From positions 150,231-214,230 of the forward strand of contig NZ_SSHH01000003.1 in NCBI RefSeq assembly GCF_004965515.1: a stretch of 64,000 bases of DNA, written 5' to 3'. The notes under the pieces are model-generated. The model had not been told where the DNA came from and searched no databases. It worked only from the letters and a program-made list of their open reading frames with translations. Below are positions 42,052-50,312 of this stretch, in pieces. The position numbers were made by a program, and so were the translations under genes. Origin of the DNA: Alteraurantiacibacter aquimixticola (GTDB lineage Bacteria > Pseudomonadota > Alphaproteobacteria > Sphingomonadales > Sphingomonadaceae). Numbering within the stretch: position 1 is the first letter of the stretch; each line of letters starts with the position of its first letter.

Positions 42052-42972
42052 ATGCGTTTGCTTGCCAGCATTGCCGCCATCGCCGCAATGACCCTCACCG
42101 CGCCTGCCCTTGCGCAGGATGAAGAACCGTCCACCGGCGAAAGGCTGCTCGGCCGCGTGCTCGATGCCGTTCTGGGGCCGGAGGAGGAGGCGCAGTCTCC
42201 GCCCGACCAGGCCACCATTTCGGCCATGGCGGCAGCGCTCGACCATGAACGCAGGGCGGAGGATCGCGTCCGCGATGCCTGGCGCCATCCTGCCGAGACG
42301 CTGGAATTCTTCCGCATCGCTCCGGGCATGACGGTGGTCGATTACATGCCGGCCGGCGGCTGGTATTCGCGCGTGCTGATCCCGTATCTGGGTACGCAGG
42401 GGACCTATATCGGCCTCAACCCCGAACTGCATCCGGACCTGACCGGCTATTGGGACATGTATCGCAACGCCTCAAGCCGCATCCCCTCCGATGCCCGGAG
42501 CTGGGTGGGCAATGAAGGCGCCCGCGTCGTCGGCCTCAATACCGATGACGATCTTGCCGCATGGGAGGGCAGCGCCGATCGGGTGCTGATCTTCCGCGAG
42601 ATCCACAATATGCGCCGCTTCGGCTGGTTCCATGATTCTCTCGTCGCCGCGCGCACATTGCTCAAGGACGATGGGCTGCTGGGCGTGGTGCAGCATCGCG
42701 CGAATGCGGATGCGCCGGCCTCCTACGTGCTGGGCGATCGCGGCTACCAGCGCGAGGAGGACGTGGCGGCGCTCTTCTCCGCCTATGGCTTCGACCTCGT
42801 TGCCCGTAGCGAAGTGAACGCCAATCCCGCCGACCCCGCCGATTGGGAGATCGGCGTCTGGTCGCTGCCGCCCAGCTTTGCCGGGGCGGAGGAAGGTAGC
42901 GAGGAACGCGCCCGCCGCGCCCAAATCGGCGAGAGCGACCGGATGACGCTGCTCTTCCGCAAGCGTCCCTGA
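42052..42972 (+). CDS. Exported class I SAM-methyltransferase-like protein (COG4798 type)
   Basis: A 306-residue protein with a cleavable signal peptide (MRLLASIAAIAAMTLTAPALAQ), a linker, then a Rossmann methyltransferase-like domain: PAETLEFFRIAPGMTVVDYMPAGGWYSRVLIPYLG, DRVLIFREIHNMRRFGW, LKDDGLLGVVQHRA. The usual GxGxG motif reads MPAGGW. SAM is normally cytoplasmic, so export of such a fold is odd; homologues with the same arrangement exist but are uncharacterised. The start has GGGAGAG upstream. The substrate is unknown. Confidence 0.8.
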   Translation: MRLLASIAAIAAMTLTAPALAQDEEPSTGERLLGRVLDAVLGPEEEAQSPPDQATISAMAAALDHERRAEDRVRDAWRHPAETLEFFRIAPGMTVVDYMPAGGWYSRVLIPYLGTQGTYIGLNPELHPDLTGYWDMYRNASSRIPSDARSWVGNEGARVVGLNTDDDLAAWEGSADRVLIFREIHNMRRFGWFHDSLVAARTLLKDDGLLGVVQHRANADAPASYVLGDRGYQREEDVAALFSAYGFDLVARSEVNANPADPADWEIGVWSLPPSFAGAEEGSEERARRAQIGESDRMTLLFRKRP

Positions 42973-43008
42973 TTTACACCGGCGCGGCGGCGGAATAAGG
43001 GGCGTGGC

Positions 43009-43884
43009 ATGACCAAGCTCACCGTCGCCGCGCTGCAACTTCCCCTGGGATCGGGGGACGAATCCGAAAATATCCAGGCCGTGTCCGACCTGGTGGCCGA
43101 GGCCGCCGGGCAGGGCGCGCAGGTGATCCTGCCGCCGGAGCTCTTCTCCGGCCCCTATTTCTGCCGCGAGGAGAAGGACGAGTTCTTCGCGCTCGCCCGC
43201 CCGACTGCGGAACATCCCTCCGTAATCGCGATGCGCAAGCTCGCCGCGCAGCTGAAGGTTGCGATCCCGACCAGCTTCTTCGAGCGCGACGGACATCACT
43301 ATTACAACACGCTGGCCATGATCGGCGCCGATGGGGAGATCCAGGGCACCTATCGCAAGAGCCACATTCCCGATGGGCCGGGCTATGAGGAAAAGTTCTA
43401 TTTCCGCCCGGGCAATGACGGGTTCAAGGTGTGGGACGTGCCCACGGGCGATGCCACCGCGCGCATCGGCATCGGCATTTGCTGGGACCAGTGGTATCCC
43501 GAAACCGCGCGCTGCCTGGCGCTGAAAGGCGCGCAGGTGCTGTTCTATCCCACCGCCATCGGGTCGGAGCCCAAGGATGCGGAGATGGACACCAGCCGCA
43601 TGTGGCGCCGCGCGATGATCGGCCATGCGGTCTCCAACTGCATGCCCGTTGTCGCCGCCAACCGCATCGGCCATGAGGGCTCGCAGGAAGCCGGCAATAA
43701 TTTCTACGGCCACAGCTTCATCTGTGACGAATGGGGTGACATGGTCGCCGAATTCGGCCGCAAGGAGACCGGCGTGCTGGTGGCGACGCTCGACCTCGAC
43801 GCCGCGCGCAAGCACCGCGCCAGCTGGGGCTTCTTCCGCGATCGCCGCCCGCAGCTTTACGGCCGGATTGCAGAGGACATTTGA
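43009..43884 (+). CDS. aguB: N-carbamoylputrescine amidase
   Basis: A 291-residue nitrilase-superfamily amidase with the catalytic triad Glu44 (LPPELFSGPYFC), Lys117 (TYRKSHIPDGPGYEEKFYF) and Cys158 (GICWDQWYPETAR). The flanking sequences match the carbamoylputrescine amidase subfamily. It hydrolyses N-carbamoylputrescine to putrescine, CO2 and NH3 in the arginine-decarboxylase route. It overlaps folK by 4 nt. Confidence 0.92.
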   Translation: MTKLTVAALQLPLGSGDESENIQAVSDLVAEAAGQGAQVILPPELFSGPYFCREEKDEFFALARPTAEHPSVIAMRKLAAQLKVAIPTSFFERDGHHYYNTLAMIGADGEIQGTYRKSHIPDGPGYEEKFYFRPGNDGFKVWDVPTGDATARIGIGICWDQWYPETARCLALKGAQVLFYPTAIGSEPKDAEMDTSRMWRRAMIGHAVSNCMPVVAANRIGHEGSQEAGNNFYGHSFICDEWGDMVAEFGRKETGVLVATLDLDAARKHRASWGFFRDRRPQLYGRIAEDI

Positions 43885-44378
43885 CCCGCCACACCTATCT
43901 GGTCGCACTGGGTTCCAACCAGCGCCATCCGCAGCTGGGCTCCCCGCGCGAAGTGGTGGCTGCCATGATGGACTTGCTGGACGAGACCCTGGGCGATGTC
44001 CTCGCCCGCTCGCCGATCATCGAAACCGCGCCCGTCGGCCCTTCGCAGCGCCGCTATGCCAATGCCACGCTGGTGCTGGGGAGCAGGCTGGAGCCGCTCG
44101 GCCTGCTCGATTGTTTGCAGGAAGCCGAAGCGGCGATGGGCCGCGAGCGGCGCGGGCAACGCTGGCGCAGCCGCGTGATCGACCTCGATATCGTGCTGTG
44201 GTCGGGCGGCGTGGTCGCCATGCCGCAACTGGCGATCCCGCATCCCTTGTTCCGTGCCCGAGACTTCGTGCTCGGCCCCGCGGCGGCCATCGCCCGCGAC
44301 TGGCGCGACCCGCTGACAGGCCTTTCCCTCGGCCAGCTATATGCGCGCTTGACCGGCAACCGCCCTGTCCCTAGGTGA
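43881..44378 (+). CDS. folK: 2-amino-4-hydroxy-6-hydroxymethyldihydropteridine pyrophosphokinase
   Basis: A 165-residue HPPK: YLVALGSNQRHPQLGSP, IIETAPVGPSQRRYANATLVL, RRGQRWRSRVIDLDIVLW, IPHPLFRARDFVLGPAAAI. It transfers pyrophosphate from ATP to the pterin in folate synthesis. The start is TTG at 43881, within the overlap TTGA with the aguB stop, with AGAGGA just upstream. The TTG start is unusual but no ATG fits. Confidence 0.92.
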   Translation: MTRHTYLVALGSNQRHPQLGSPREVVAAMMDLLDETLGDVLARSPIIETAPVGPSQRRYANATLVLGSRLEPLGLLDCLQEAEAAMGRERRGQRWRSRVIDLDIVLWSGGVVAMPQLAIPHPLFRARDFVLGPAAAIARDWRDPLTGLSLGQLYARLTGNRPVPR

Positions 44379-44392
44379 CGCCTCCGGTGAGT

Positions 44393-44468
44393 GGGCCCTT
44401 AGCTCAGTTGGTAGAGCAACTGACTTTTAATCAGTAGGTCGCTGGTTCGAGCCCAGCAGGGCTCACCA
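44393..44468 (+). tRNA. tRNA-Lys (anticodon UUU)
   Basis: A 76-nt cloverleaf. The acceptor GGGCCCT pairs with AGGGCTC (one G-U), the D-arm is GCTCAGTTGGTAGAGC, the anticodon stem ACTGA/TCAGT carries the loop CTTTTAA (anticodon TTT), and the T-arm is CTGGTTCGAGCCCAG. CCA is encoded. I see no duplicated 3' end that would mark an integrated element. Confidence 0.97.
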
Positions 44469-44492
44469 CCTTTTCCCCAATCCGCAGCAGCA

Positions 44493-44516
44493 AGCGATAA
44501 GGGCGGCTTTATCGCT
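44493..44516 (+). terminator. Possible terminator hairpin after tRNA-Lys
   Basis: A perfect 8-bp stem, AGCGATAA with TTATCGCT, around an 8-nt loop, 24 nt after the tRNA. There is no strong T-run, so termination is only possible. The rest of 44517-44614 shows nothing besides the RBS AGGGGAGAGG of the next gene. Confidence 0.4.
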
Positions 44517-44614
44517 TCGATAACCGTGCCTTTATAGCTTCTTGATTGCCTTTGCATTTGGTCTCTTCTTGCCCCTAGACAGGCCGTGAAAACCGGAAAT
44601 GCAAGGGGAGAGGC

Positions 44615-46462
44615 ATGCGGTACTGGACGGATTTTCGCAGCACGATTGCGACGACATGCGCAGCGCTGGCGCTGGTGGCTTGCAGCCAGGCTGACGGCGA
44701 TGGAGAAGGCATGGGCGACGGCCCGCCCAGCCTGCTCAACACCGGCGACAGGCAGGTCTATTTCGGCGACCTGCACCTGCACACAAGCTATTCGCTCGAT
44801 GCGGCGGCGGCGAAGACCAACACCACGCCCGACGATGCCTACATGTATGCCAAGGGCGAGGCGGTCGACTATCTCGGCCGCATGGTGCAGCGGCGCACGC
44901 CGCTCGATTTCCTCGCCGTCACCGACCATGCCGAATATCTCGGCAATGTCAGCCGGGCGATGGCGGGTGAGATCCCCGTGCCTTATGACGAGGAGGAGTG
45001 GGAGCGGCTGACCTCGCATGAAGGTGGCGCGACCATGTTCGAACTGTTCGGCTATGCCGTACGCGGCCTTTACGGCGAGGCGAACGAAGGCCTGGTCGAT
45101 CCCGCGCGTAGCTACGAGGCGTGGCAGGACACTATCGCGGCGGCGGAGCGGCACAACGATCCGGGCACATTCACCAGCTTCGTCGCCTTCGAATATTCGC
45201 CCACCTATCGCAGCAATGGCGCGCACCTGCACCGCAATGTGATCTTCCGCGGTCCGACTTACCCGGCAATGCCGTTCTCCGCGCTCGATTCAATGAATCA
45301 CGAGGCGTTGTGGGCCTATGCCGAAACCAACCGGTCGCGCGGGATCGAGAGCCTGATGATCCCGCACAATGCGAACCTGTCGGACGGGCTCGCCTTCCCG
45401 TGGAACGATACTTACGGCAATCCGATCTCGGTCGACTACGCCAGCCGCCGCGCCGCCAATGAGCCGCTGGTGGAGATCACCCAGATCAAGGGCACCAGCG
45501 AGACGCGGCCCGAACTCTCGCCCGATGACGAGTTCGCGGACTTCGAGATCATCAACTCCGATGGCGACCTTGCCGGCGCCTATGTCCGCACCGGCCTTGC
45601 GCGCGGCATGGAACTGGCTGAGGCGTTGGGAGTGAACCCATTCGAGCAGGGCTTTGTCGGCGCGACCGATTACCATTCGGGCGTTTCCTCCACCGAGGAG
45701 GACAATTACCCCGGCGCGCTGGGCCTGTCGGATGATCACAAGAACGCCGCCGCGATCCTGGGCGATTTGTCGCCGGTGATCGGCAGCCCGCTCGCCAATC
45801 TTTCCGCCTCGGGCCTGACCGGCGTCTGGGCGGATGAGAATACGCGCGAGGCGATCTTCGCTGCTTTCCAGCGCCGCGAGACCTTCGCCACTTCAGGCCC
45901 GCGCATGCGGGTGCGGCTGTTCGCCGGGTGGAGCGATCCTACGGGCTTTGCCAATGCGTCCGACTGGGCGGCCCAGGCCTATCGCTGGGGCGTGCCGATG
46001 GGCGGCAATCTCGGCGCTGCGAGCGGCAGTGGCCCGACCTTCATCATGCAGGCGGCGAAGGACCCGGAATCGGGCAATCTCGACCGCATCCAGATCGTGA
46101 AGGTCTGGCGTGAGGGCGGGGAGAGCTTCGAGCGGATCTATGACGTCGCCTGGAGCGGCGAGCGCCAGCCGGACGAGGACGGCAAGCTGCCCGCCGTGGG
46201 CAATACCGTCGATGCCGCCAAGGCCACCTATGAGAACACGATCGGTGCGGCGGAGCTGTTCGCCACATGGTCCGATCCCGATTTCGACCCGTCAGAACGC
46301 GCGCTCTATTACGCCCGCGTGATCGAGATCCCGACCCCGCGCTGGGCGACCTATCTCTCGGTCGCGAGCGGCGTACCCTTGTCCGAAAGCACCAGCCCCT
46401 GGCTGCAGGAGCGCGCCTGGACATCGCCGGTCTACTACACGCCCATGGGAGGTGCCTCATGA
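44615..46462 (+). CDS. DUF3604 (PHP-like) lipoprotein A
   Basis: A 615-residue protein with a lipobox (LVAC, Cys23), so probably anchored on the periplasmic side. A PHP-phosphoesterase-like first motif GDLHLHTSYS (D52, H54, H56) is followed by AVTDHAE, SFVAFEYSP, IPHNANLSDG, GATDYHSG and WSDPDFDPSERALYYARVIEIPTPRW. Many His/Asp residues suggest a metal-dependent hydrolase. The family has no assigned reaction that I know. First gene of a four-gene overlapping operon; the last 4 nt overlap gene B. Confidence 0.88.
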   Translation: MRYWTDFRSTIATTCAALALVACSQADGDGEGMGDGPPSLLNTGDRQVYFGDLHLHTSYSLDAAAAKTNTTPDDAYMYAKGEAVDYLGRMVQRRTPLDFLAVTDHAEYLGNVSRAMAGEIPVPYDEEEWERLTSHEGGATMFELFGYAVRGLYGEANEGLVDPARSYEAWQDTIAAAERHNDPGTFTSFVAFEYSPTYRSNGAHLHRNVIFRGPTYPAMPFSALDSMNHEALWAYAETNRSRGIESLMIPHNANLSDGLAFPWNDTYGNPISVDYASRRAANEPLVEITQIKGTSETRPELSPDDEFADFEIINSDGDLAGAYVRTGLARGMELAEALGVNPFEQGFVGATDYHSGVSSTEEDNYPGALGLSDDHKNAAAILGDLSPVIGSPLANLSASGLTGVWADENTREAIFAAFQRRETFATSGPRMRVRLFAGWSDPTGFANASDWAAQAYRWGVPMGGNLGAASGSGPTFIMQAAKDPESGNLDRIQIVKVWREGGESFERIYDVAWSGERQPDEDGKLPAVGNTVDAAKATYENTIGAAELFATWSDPDFDPSERALYYARVIEIPTPRWATYLSVASGVPLSESTSPWLQERAWTSPVYYTPMGGAS

Positions 46463-48333
46463 TGCGCCTCCTCTTCGCAACAGCCGCCACGCTGGCGCTT
46501 TCCGCTTGCAACCAGGCCGATGCGCCTGCTGCCGCCGCGCAATCCGCCAGCGTGACGGAAACTGCGCCCGCCACCATGCCCGTGGGCGACCGCGTGCTGC
46601 TGTGGGGCGATACGCATGTGCATTCGATCAATTCGATCGACGCCTTTTCCAGCGGTACCGCCAATGCCGATATCGACAGCGCATACCGCTTTGCGCGCGG
46701 CATACCGGTGATCTTCCCGCGCACCGGGCAGAAAGTGCAGATCGACCGGCCGCTCGATTTCCTCGTCATGGCGGACCATGCGGTGGGCCTCGCGGTGTCC
46801 AGCCGGATTGCCGCGAATGATCCGTCGATCATGGAATATCCGATCGCGCAGCGCTTGCGGGAATTGCTGACCGAGGAGGGCGGCCGCGCGCTCACCACCG
46901 CGGCGATGGGTCAGAGCAACCTCACCGAGGAAGAGCGCGCGGCCTTCATGCGCGACATGCGCTCTGACGAAGTCATGGCGGGCAGCTGGCAGGGCCAGAT
47001 CGATGCCGCCGAACGGCACAACCGCCCCGGCGAATTCACCGCGCTGATCGGCTGGGAATGGACCTTCGCGCCCGCCCTGCGGAACATGCACCGCGTGGTC
47101 TTCACCAATGCCGGTGGCGACGTCGCAAGCCAGTTCCTCCCCCTCGCCAATTACCAGACGGAGGGGCCGGAGGATCTCTACGCCTATTTCGAACAGACGC
47201 GCACGCGCACGGGCGCCGATTTCGTCGCCATCCCGCACAACTCGAACCTGTCCGAAGGGCGCATGTTCGAGCTTACCGACAAGAATGGCGATCCCTTCGA
47301 TGCCGCCTATGCCGAGCTGCGCAATGCGTGGGAGCCGGTGGTCGAGATCACCCAGTACAAGGGCTCTTCCGAAACGCATCCGGCGCTCTCGCCCAATGAC
47401 GAATTCGCCGATTTCGAGCTCAGGAACATGCTGCTCACCGGCGTGCCGACTGATCCGCTGGGCGGCTCCTACCTGCGCAGTGCCTTGCTGCGCGGCATGG
47501 CCGAACAGTCGCGCATCGGGGTGAACCCGTTCCAGTACGGCATTATCGGGGCGAGCGATTCGCATACCGGCTTCTCCTCGCAAGAGGAGAGCAATTTCCT
47601 CGGCAAGCTGGGTGAGGACTATTTGCCGAAGGATCGGCTCGGCCCCGATGCGGTGAACATCATTTTCCCGTCTGCGCAGATGAGCGCTTCGGGCCTTGCG
47701 GGTGTCTGGGCCGACCGGAACGACCGGCAATCGATCTTCGATGCCTTCCGCCGGCGCGAGGTCTACGGCACCTCCGGCCCGCGCATGAGCTTGCGCCTGT
47801 TCGCCGGATACGGCTTTGCGGCGAGCGATGTGGAGCGGCGGGACTTTGCCCATCACGGCTATCGCATGGGCGTGCCGATGGGCGGGAACCTGCTGCCTGC
47901 CAATGGCCGCGTACCCCAGCTGGCGATCCGCGCGGTGAAGGACCCGGAGGGCGCGAATCTCGACCGCGTTCAGGTGGTGAAGGGCTGGATCGGTACCGAT
48001 GGGGAAATGCATGAGCGCATCTACAACGTCGCCTGGTCGGCTGGCCGTTCGCTGCGCACCGATGGCTCACTGCCCGATGTCGGCAATACGGTGGACTTGG
48101 CGACAGCACGCTACACCAACAGTATCGGCGCGGCGGAGCTGGCGACGCTATGGACCGATCCCGATTTCGATCCTGCCGAGCGCGCCTTCTACTATGTCCG
48201 CGTGATCGAAATCCCGACACCGCGGCACCACTTGTTCGATGCGCTGGCGCTGGGGATCGATCCTGCCAGTATCGACATCACGCCCACCATCCAGGAACGC
48301 GCCTGGTCCTCGCCCGTCTGGTACAACCCGTGA
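46459..48333 (+). CDS. DUF3604 (PHP-like) lipoprotein B
   Basis: A 624-residue paralogue of the preceding gene with its own lipobox (LSAC, Cys17). Shared landmarks: WGDTHVHSINS (D51, H53, H55), VMADHA, ALIGWEWTFAP, IPHNSNLSEG, GASDSHTG, MSASGLAGVWADRNDRQSIFDAFRRREVYGTSGPRM, and a C-terminal TDPDFDPAERAFYYVRVIEIPTPR. The first motif differs slightly (DTHVHS instead of DLHLHT), hinting at a different substrate. ATGA overlaps join it to A and GTGA to the isomerase. GGGAGG serves as RBS. Confidence 0.88.
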   Translation: MMRLLFATAATLALSACNQADAPAAAAQSASVTETAPATMPVGDRVLLWGDTHVHSINSIDAFSSGTANADIDSAYRFARGIPVIFPRTGQKVQIDRPLDFLVMADHAVGLAVSSRIAANDPSIMEYPIAQRLRELLTEEGGRALTTAAMGQSNLTEEERAAFMRDMRSDEVMAGSWQGQIDAAERHNRPGEFTALIGWEWTFAPALRNMHRVVFTNAGGDVASQFLPLANYQTEGPEDLYAYFEQTRTRTGADFVAIPHNSNLSEGRMFELTDKNGDPFDAAYAELRNAWEPVVEITQYKGSSETHPALSPNDEFADFELRNMLLTGVPTDPLGGSYLRSALLRGMAEQSRIGVNPFQYGIIGASDSHTGFSSQEESNFLGKLGEDYLPKDRLGPDAVNIIFPSAQMSASGLAGVWADRNDRQSIFDAFRRREVYGTSGPRMSLRLFAGYGFAASDVERRDFAHHGYRMGVPMGGNLLPANGRVPQLAIRAVKDPEGANLDRVQVVKGWIGTDGEMHERIYNVAWSAGRSLRTDGSLPDVGNTVDLATARYTNSIGAAELATLWTDPDFDPAERAFYYVRVIEIPTPRHHLFDALALGIDPASIDITPTIQERAWSSPVWYNP

Positions 48334-49205
48334 ATGTGAAAAGCTGGTTGAAAGAGCCGCTGGTCCACTTCCTCGCCGCCGGTGCGGCGCTGTTTGCGCT
48401 CGCCAGCTGGATCTGGCCTGCGCCCGAGGCGGGTCGCGTCATCACCATTGGCGAGGCGCAATTGCTCGACCATCTGCAGGCGAGGGCGCAGCTCTATGAT
48501 GAGGAGGGCTTTGCCGAACTCCTCGCGAACATGAGCGATGAGGAACGCGTGCAGCTGGTGCGCGATGCGGCGGTGGCCGAGGCGCTCTATCGCGAAGGGC
48601 AGGCGCTTGGCCTCGCCGAGGCAGACCCGATGGTGAAGCAGCGCGTGATCCAGCAGATGCGCCTGCTGGTGATGGAGGAGGAGGCGACGGAGGTGGCGCT
48701 GTCCGACGCGGATGTGCGCGCCTTCTACGACGCCAACAGCCAGCGCTATGCCGAAGGCGCGCGGGCGAGTTTCACTCATGTGTTTTTCGCGAAGGACCGG
48801 CGCGGCGATGCGGCGGAGGCCGATGCACGCGCGGCGCTGGCGCAGCTCAATTCGGGCGATGTACCCTTCGGCAATGCCGGGCAATATGGCGACCGCTTCC
48901 TCTACCAGCTGAACTATGCCGAGGCTGGCGCGCGCGAGATTGCCGGGCAGTTCGGCGAGGGTTTCACACTGGCGCTTTATGCGCTGGAGCCGGGCGAGGA
49001 CTGGCAGGGCCCGCTCGAAAGCTCGCATGGCTGGCACCTTGTCGGCCTGCGCGCCAAGGCCGAGCCGCGCGTGCCGCCCTTCGAGGATGTCGCCGCCCGC
49101 GTCGCCGAGGATGCGCTGGCAGAAGCACGCTCCACACGCGCCATGGCGGCGATCGACCGGTTGATGGAAAGCTATGAAATCCACGACGAGGCTGGCGGGC
49201 AATGA
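48330..49205 (+). CDS. Membrane-anchored parvulin-type peptidyl-prolyl isomerase
   Basis: A 291-residue protein starting at GTG in a GTGA overlap. One N-terminal helix (LVHFLAAGAALFALASWIW) anchors it. A SurA/PpiC-like helical region follows (VRDAAVAEALYREGQALGLAEADPMVKQRVIQQMRLLV), then the rotamase domain (ARASFTHVFFAK, ALYALEPGEDWQGPLESSHGWHLVGLRAKAEP). It probably folds envelope proteins, perhaps its operon partners. It overlaps the HupE-like gene by 4 nt. Confidence 0.87.
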   Translation: MNVKSWLKEPLVHFLAAGAALFALASWIWPAPEAGRVITIGEAQLLDHLQARAQLYDEEGFAELLANMSDEERVQLVRDAAVAEALYREGQALGLAEADPMVKQRVIQQMRLLVMEEEATEVALSDADVRAFYDANSQRYAEGARASFTHVFFAKDRRGDAAEADARAALAQLNSGDVPFGNAGQYGDRFLYQLNYAEAGAREIAGQFGEGFTLALYALEPGEDWQGPLESSHGWHLVGLRAKAEPRVPPFEDVAARVAEDALAEARSTRAMAAIDRLMESYEIHDEAGGQ

Positions 49206-50197
49206 TCCGGTTGTTCGCGGCGGTGCTGGCGCTGCTCGCCACGCTGGCGGCGCTTCCCGCGCGGGCGGATGACAACCGGCCCTTCACCGTGACGATCACC
49301 GAGGAGGGCGATGGCGCTTATGACTTGGTGTGGAAGGTCCCGCCCAATGTCGAGAGGGCCTTCCTGCCCGATCTCGTCGCGCCCGAAGCCTGCGTGGAGG
49401 GCGAGCAGGTTCGGCAATGGTCCGATGCGCTGGGGCACTGGCGTCAGCAGCAATGGACATGCGCGCAAGGGCTGGCCGGCTCCGATATCGCCATCGCCTA
49501 TCCGCTCGCCAATCCCAACCTTGCGACCATCGCCCGCGTCCATGCGGGCGGCGGGGTGGAGACGCTGCTGCTGCAACCGGGCGAACATGTGCTGCGCATC
49601 CCCGCGCCCGAGGAGGCCAGCACCGGCTCGACATTCGCCGAATTCGTGGTGCTGGGCTTCGAGCATATCCGCGAAGGGATCGACCACCTGCTCTTCGTCA
49701 CCGGCCTCATCATCATCGCCGGGACATGGCGGCGCATCTTGGTGACGGTGACGGGCTTCACGCTCGCCCATTCGCTGACGCTGGCGCTGGCTGCGCTCGA
49801 CGTGATCCGCCTCAACACCCGCGCGGTGGAGGCGGTAATTGCGCTCAGCATCGTCTTCCTTGCGGTGGAGATCGCGCGCGGGCGGCGCGACAGCCTGACA
49901 TGGCGCAGGCCGGTGACGGTGGCGGCGAGCTTCGGCCTGCTGCACGGCTTCGGTTTCGCCTCCGTGCTGCGCGAGATCGGCCTGCCGGACGAGGGGCTGC
50001 TGACTGCGCTCTTCGCCTTCAATGTCGGGATCGAGATCGGCCAGGTGATCTTCGCCGCCACGCTGTTCGGCGCATGGCACCTCACCCGCCGGATTGCCCC
50101 CGCACTGCCGCAGACGGCGCCCTTGCGCACGCTCGCCGCCTATGGGCTTGGCACTACCGCCAGTTATTGGCTGATCGAGCGGCTGAGTTCGGCCTGA
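49202..50197 (+). CDS. HupE/UreJ_2-family membrane protein
   Basis: A 331-residue protein with a signal peptide (residues 1-22), an extracytoplasmic domain of about 130 residues, then six or so membrane helices starting FVVLGFEHIREGIDHLLFVTGL, with HSLTLALAAL and SFGLLHGFGFASVLREIG. The GxEHIxxGxDHLLF and LLHGxGFA motifs define the HupE/UreJ_2 group, related to nickel transporters. It may move or bind a metal needed by the DUF3604 proteins (inference). Last gene of the operon. Confidence 0.87.
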   Translation: MIRLFAAVLALLATLAALPARADDNRPFTVTITEEGDGAYDLVWKVPPNVERAFLPDLVAPEACVEGEQVRQWSDALGHWRQQQWTCAQGLAGSDIAIAYPLANPNLATIARVHAGGGVETLLLQPGEHVLRIPAPEEASTGSTFAEFVVLGFEHIREGIDHLLFVTGLIIIAGTWRRILVTVTGFTLAHSLTLALAALDVIRLNTRAVEAVIALSIVFLAVEIARGRRDSLTWRRPVTVAASFGLLHGFGFASVLREIGLPDEGLLTALFAFNVGIEIGQVIFAATLFGAWHLTRRIAPALPQTAPLRTLAAYGLGTTASYWLIERLSSA

Positions 50198-50204
50198 GCC
50201 CTCT

Positions 50205-50299
50205 CGTCATTGCGAGCGTAGCGAAGCAATCCAGGGCGGTATTGCGCTGCCCTGGATTGCCGCGTCCCCCGGAACAAGTCCGGGGTCCTCGCAATGACG
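50205..50299. repeat. Dispersed palindromic repeat, copy 2
   Basis: A 95-nt element with the same ends as copy 1 (CGTCATTGCGAG ... CTCGCAATGACG) and inner GCAATCCAGGGC against GCCCTGGATTGC. It occupies the gap between the convergent HupE and sulfatase genes and could act as a terminator structure there. Confidence 0.85.
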
Positions 50300-50312
50300 T
50301 TACATGGTCGGC

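Noticed and set aside
42472..43908. A 478-codon minus-strand frame opposite the methyltransferase and aguB
   Set aside because: Shadow frame; the N-carbamoylputrescine amidase triad on the plus strand settles the coding strand.
44393..44468. tRNA-Lys as an integration site for a genomic island
   Set aside because: No integrase and no repeated tRNA 3' segment were found downstream within the window; composition does not change there.
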